This document shows, piece after piece, positions 61,699 through 64,000 of a stretch of DNA of 64,000 bases. The notes under the pieces are model-generated. The model worked only from the letters and a program-made list of their open reading frames with translations. It had not been told where the DNA came from and searched no databases. The stretch is from assembly GCA_903827245.1 (NCBI GenBank), contig CAIKHO010000079.1:1-64000 (forward strand). The letters are read 5' to 3'. Position 1 is the stretch's first letter. Every line of letters begins with the position of its first letter. This stretch comes from an uncultured Opitutia bacterium (GTDB taxonomy: Bacteria; Verrucomicrobiota; Verrucomicrobiia; Opitutales; Opitutaceae). A program made the translations under genes and the position numbers.

Positions 61699-63218
61699 TC
61701 GTTCGGCACAGTACCGTGCAACATGTGGGGCAGGTAAACCGTAAACCTCGCCCCGCCCCCGGGATTGTCGTCCGCCACCACTTCACCTCCCTGGGCCAGC
61801 ACGAACCCGCGCACAATCGAGAGGCCCAGGCCCAGACCGCCGGCCCGCGCCTCGCTGCCGCGGCAAAATTTATGAAACACATGCTCGCGCATTTCCGCCG
61901 GGATGCCCGGGCCGCGGTCCGCCACCGCGATGAAGACCCGCCCGCTCCCGTCATCGAGGCCGGCCGTGATCGTCAGCGGGCTGCCCGCCGGCGTGTGCCG
62001 CACGCCGTTGAGCAGGAGGTTGGCCAGGACATGCTCCATCAGCGGGGCGTCGGCCATGAAGAGCGGCATGTCGTCGGGGATTTCCGTCTTCAGCGGCCGC
62101 CCGGCCAGGGCCTCACCGAGTCCGCGACGGGCCGCGCTGATGAGGTCCCGCACGTCGCACCAGTCGGGCTGGGGCTGGACCGCGCCCGATTCCAGCCGGG
62201 TCTGGTCGAGCAAGTTGGCCACAAGATGATCCAGCCGGCTGGTCGCCATGCGGATTTCGGCGACCAGGCTGGCGCGCCTGGCCCCATCGTCCCCGCCGAG
62301 GTTCTCGGCCGCCGAGCGCAGCACTGCCAGGGGCGTGCGCAATTCGTGCGAAACGCTGTCGAGCAGCGTACGATGCAGCCGGTTCGACTCGGCCAGCAGT
62401 TTTTCCCGCTCGCCGGCGGCGCGCAATTGCTCGCGCTCCACCAGCAGCGCGATCTGCGCGGCAAATCCCTCCAGCAGTTCCCGCTGCTCCGTCGTCGTCA
62501 GGGCCGCCTCCGGGGGCAGGCAGACCGCAAACACCCCGAGACACACGCCCGCCCGCAGCATGGGCAGGTGCAATCCCGCTGCCGTGGCCGACACCTCCGT
62601 GAAACGTCCGGCCTCCCGTCCATTGCGCCAGACCCATTCAGCCACCCGGCGCTCTTTATCGCGGAGATGAAAAGAACCCGCAGGATGCGCGGCCAACCCG
62701 CCCTTTTCCCCCGCCAGCAACGCCGCGGTCCGGGCGCTGAAGAGCTCATCCGCCTGCCGCAAGGCCGCGTCCACCGCCTCGTCGAGGGTCCGGGCCCCGG
62801 CCATCGCCCGCGTGAGATGGAACAGGGCGGTCGCCCGCTGTTCGCGTTGCTGCTCCTCGCGCTGCTGGGAGCGAATCCGCGCCGTGAGCTGCCCCGCAGT
62901 CAACGCCACGACGAAATAGATGCCCAGCAGCAGCGCATCGTCGAAATCGAGCACCGAAAACGACAGGTGCGGCGGAATGAAAACATAGTTCCAGACCACG
63001 GCACTGACAATCGCAGCGAAGAGGACCGGCCCGCGCCCCACCCGCAGGCAGAGCGCAATCACCACCAGGAGGTACACATGCCCGAGCGCATGATAGGTGA
63101 ACGGGGCAAACGAACCGGCCACGGTCACGGCCGCGATGACGGCCAGAACCTCGAGGTATTCACGAAGTGGCGAAAGGCCGCGCGGCGACCAGTCAATTCC
63201 CTTGGACCGCCTGCTCAC
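61695..63218 (-). CDS. Short KdpD-like sensor histidine kinase (DUF4118, GAF, HK)
   Basis: 507 residues from GTG 63218, which has GGAGG 8 nt upstream. About four membrane helices form the KdpD transmembrane DUF4118 domain (VLAVIAAVTVAGSF ... YHALGHVYLLVVIALCLRVGRGP, FIPPHLSFSVLDFDDALLLGIYFVVAL). A GAF-like domain follows (about 150-275), then SVSHELRTPLAVLRSA (phospho-His) and the ATPase (LLNGVRHTP, DRGPGIP, GLGLGLSIVRG). The roughly 380-residue cytoplasmic KdpD sensor and Usp domains at the N-terminus are absent. Signal input is thus different from classical KdpD. Confidence 0.9.
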   Translation of the reverse strand: MSRRSKGIDWSPRGLSPLREYLEVLAVIAAVTVAGSFAPFTYHALGHVYLLVVIALCLRVGRGPVLFAAIVSAVVWNYVFIPPHLSFSVLDFDDALLLGIYFVVALTAGQLTARIRSQQREEQQREQRATALFHLTRAMAGARTLDEAVDAALRQADELFSARTAALLAGEKGGLAAHPAGSFHLRDKERRVAEWVWRNGREAGRFTEVSATAAGLHLPMLRAGVCLGVFAVCLPPEAALTTTEQRELLEGFAAQIALLVEREQLRAAGEREKLLAESNRLHRTLLDSVSHELRTPLAVLRSAAENLGGDDGARRASLVAEIRMATSRLDHLVANLLDQTRLESGAVQPQPDWCDVRDLISAARRGLGEALAGRPLKTEIPDDMPLFMADAPLMEHVLANLLLNGVRHTPAGSPLTITAGLDDGSGRVFIAVADRGPGIPAEMREHVFHKFCRGSEARAGGLGLGLSIVRGFVLAQGGEVVADDNPGGGARFTVYLPHMLHGTVPNE

Positions 63219-63480
63219 CGGCAGCCCTCCAGCCGGACGTCCAAAAGGGCGGTGCAGGCGTCGGGGTGGAAACACCCGGCCAGCGTTTGCCGGTGTCGAT
63301 CGTGAGGCATGGGGAGGGCGGACTTACCGCAGCAACCGTACCACTTTCCGCCGCCGAACTCCATCTCGGCCTGCGCCCGGATGGAAACAAGGGGAAATCG
63401 GACGATGGGCCCGGCTTGCGCCGCGCACCCGCGACAGAGGAGCGCGGCGCCGGGCGGGGCCAAAAATTAATCCGGCGTGC

Positions 63481-63498
63481 TTGGCATCACGCCTGCTT
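63481..63498 (+). promoter_or_regulatory. Probable sigma-54 promoter of amt
   Basis: TTGGCATCACGCCTGCTT contains GG and GC with the exact 12-bp spacing of a -24/-12 promoter (consensus TGGCAC-N5-TTGCW). It lies about 67 bp before the amt ATG. Amt genes are classic nitrogen-regulated sigma-54 targets. Confidence 0.6.
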
Positions 63499-63509
63499 AA
63501 GCTGAGGCC

Positions 63510-63555
63510 TTCCACGCCCAAGGCTTCCACCTTGGGGTTCCACCGTAATTCCAAC
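63510..63555 (+). repeat. Direct TTCCAC repeats in the amt leader
   Basis: TTCCAC at 63510, 63525 and 63539 and TTCCAAC at 63549, spaced 15, 14 and 10 nt. A further TTCCAC is at 63575 inside the gene. Could be a protein- or RNA-binding array, or chance. Confidence 0.45.
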
Positions 63556-63564
63556 GTAAGTGTT

Positions 63565-64000
63565 ATGCACATCCTTCCACGTGTGTTAGGGAAACTGGCC
63601 GCCTGCACTGTTCTCGGCCTGCTGTTCAACCTCGCAGCTTTGGCCGAAGAGGCGAAGCCCGCCCCCGCCCCCGCTCCCACCCCCACGCTCGAGCAGCGCG
63701 TCGCCGGCCTTGAAGCCTACCTGACGAACAGCGATCCGACCGCGCCGCTCAAGGACGCGAAGGGCAACATCCCCGCCGGCCTCACCACGCCCGCCGTGGG
63801 CACGCCCGGACCGGGGCACAACGCCTGGATGATGACGAGTGCGGCGCTCGTGCTCTTCATGACGCTGCCCGGCCTCGCGCTGTTCTACGGCGGCCTGGTG
63901 CGCACCAAGAACGTGCTGTCTGTGATGGCCCAGTGCCTCGGCCTCGCCGGCCTCGTCACCATCCTCTGGTGGGCCTTCGGCTACAGCCTGGTGTTCGGCA
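63565..64000 (+). CDS. amt: Ammonium transporter (Amt), N-terminal part
   Basis: 145 codons are visible from ATG 63565 before the right edge. A signal peptide (about 1-27, LAACTVLGLLFNLAALA) and a Pro/Ala stretch lead to LEQRVAGLEAYLTNSDPT, a short coiled-coil-like prefix. The first Amt helices follow: GHNAWMMTSAALVLFMTLPGLALFYGGLVRTKNVLSVMAQ and LWWAFGYSLVFG. Amt trimers pass ammonium/ammonia. The prefix before the first helix is longer than in E. coli AmtB. A probable sigma-54 promoter precedes it, fitting nitrogen control. Confidence 0.93.
   Translation, partial: MHILPRVLGKLAACTVLGLLFNLAALAEEAKPAPAPAPTPTLEQRVAGLEAYLTNSDPTAPLKDAKGNIPAGLTTPAVGTPGPGHNAWMMTSAALVLFMTLPGLALFYGGLVRTKNVLSVMAQCLGLAGLVTILWWAFGYSLVFG

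Noticed and set aside
63219-63480. A small gene upstream of amt
   Set aside because: Frames here are short, Arg/Pro/Ala-rich and antisense or upstream extensions of the kdpD-like gene. No start with a ribosome-binding site or known motif was seen.

Overview
The window is GC-rich (about two thirds G+C by eye), densely coded DNA from a free-living Gram-negative bacterium. The best fit is a Verrucomicrobiota of the Opitutaceae type. Reasons: a DUF1800/DUF1501 pair, secreted proteins carrying the NLSTR...VLIRAVGP-type repeat, a thioredoxin-like low-molecular-weight arsenate reductase with Acr3, a deoxyhypusine-synthase homologue, and an Amt transporter with a signal peptide and a coiled-coil prefix. 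No rRNA, prophage, insertion sequence or CRISPR array was found. There is one tRNA (Arg, anticodon CCT).

Region 1 (1-20388) runs entirely on the minus strand. Read in the direction of transcription it holds a DUF1800 surface protein and its DUF1501 partner, a membrane protein ending in a GspG-like calcium module, a seven-gene pseudopilin cluster (gspG-H-I-J-K-L-M, overlapping or nearly so), a MarR regulator, and then an eight-gene block: DUF3570, ApbE, TlpA thioredoxin, DUF4266, response regulator, cupredoxin, histidine kinase and a beta-barrel. The DUF3570 protein carries a DAIAGAT motif resembling the site where ApbE attaches FMN. I therefore propose that this block encodes an uncharacterised envelope flavoprotein system under two-component control. 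A partial Ig-repeat surface protein closes the left edge.

Region 2 (20571-30815) holds tRNA-Arg, a REC-histidine kinase, rpsR with a clear terminator, the tRNA-modification enzyme Sua5, an IclR regulator, hisC, an alpha/beta-hydrolase fused to a domain like the SAM hydroxide adenosyltransferase C-terminus, and a HAD phosphatase. An arsenic island follows (arsR, arsC, DUF6428, acr3) with a divergent aquaporin whose selectivity-filter arginine position is valine, as reported for AqpS. Region 3 (31003-45945) holds a DEAD-box helicase, two PilT-type ATPases, a rhomboid protease, a circularly permuted ATP-grasp/alpha-E protein, a secreted seven-EF-hand protein, an amidase, a coiled-coil membrane protein coupled to a VOC protein, SlyX and a zinc-ribbon response regulator.

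Region 4 (46176-64000) holds a DUF255 thioredoxin protein, the deoxyhypusine-synthase homologue, an ABC-F protein, thymidine phosphorylase, a methyltransferase with a structured leader, a REC-coiled-coil protein, a NatAB-like ABC exporter, a ribokinase-like kinase, a YdeI-like protein, a short KdpD with KdpE, and the start of amt behind a probable sigma-54 promoter.

From about 15.5 kb onward, many intergenic gaps, especially between convergent genes, are filled with long palindromes. Several families recur: 105-bp composite elements (two copies), GTAG...CTAC-tipped REP-like hairpins, a 70-bp element (three copies), a 26-nt palindrome (two copies), and others. One REP-like copy sits in frame inside the DUF255 gene. 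This dispersed palindrome population and the flavinylation operon are the two most interesting signals in the window.
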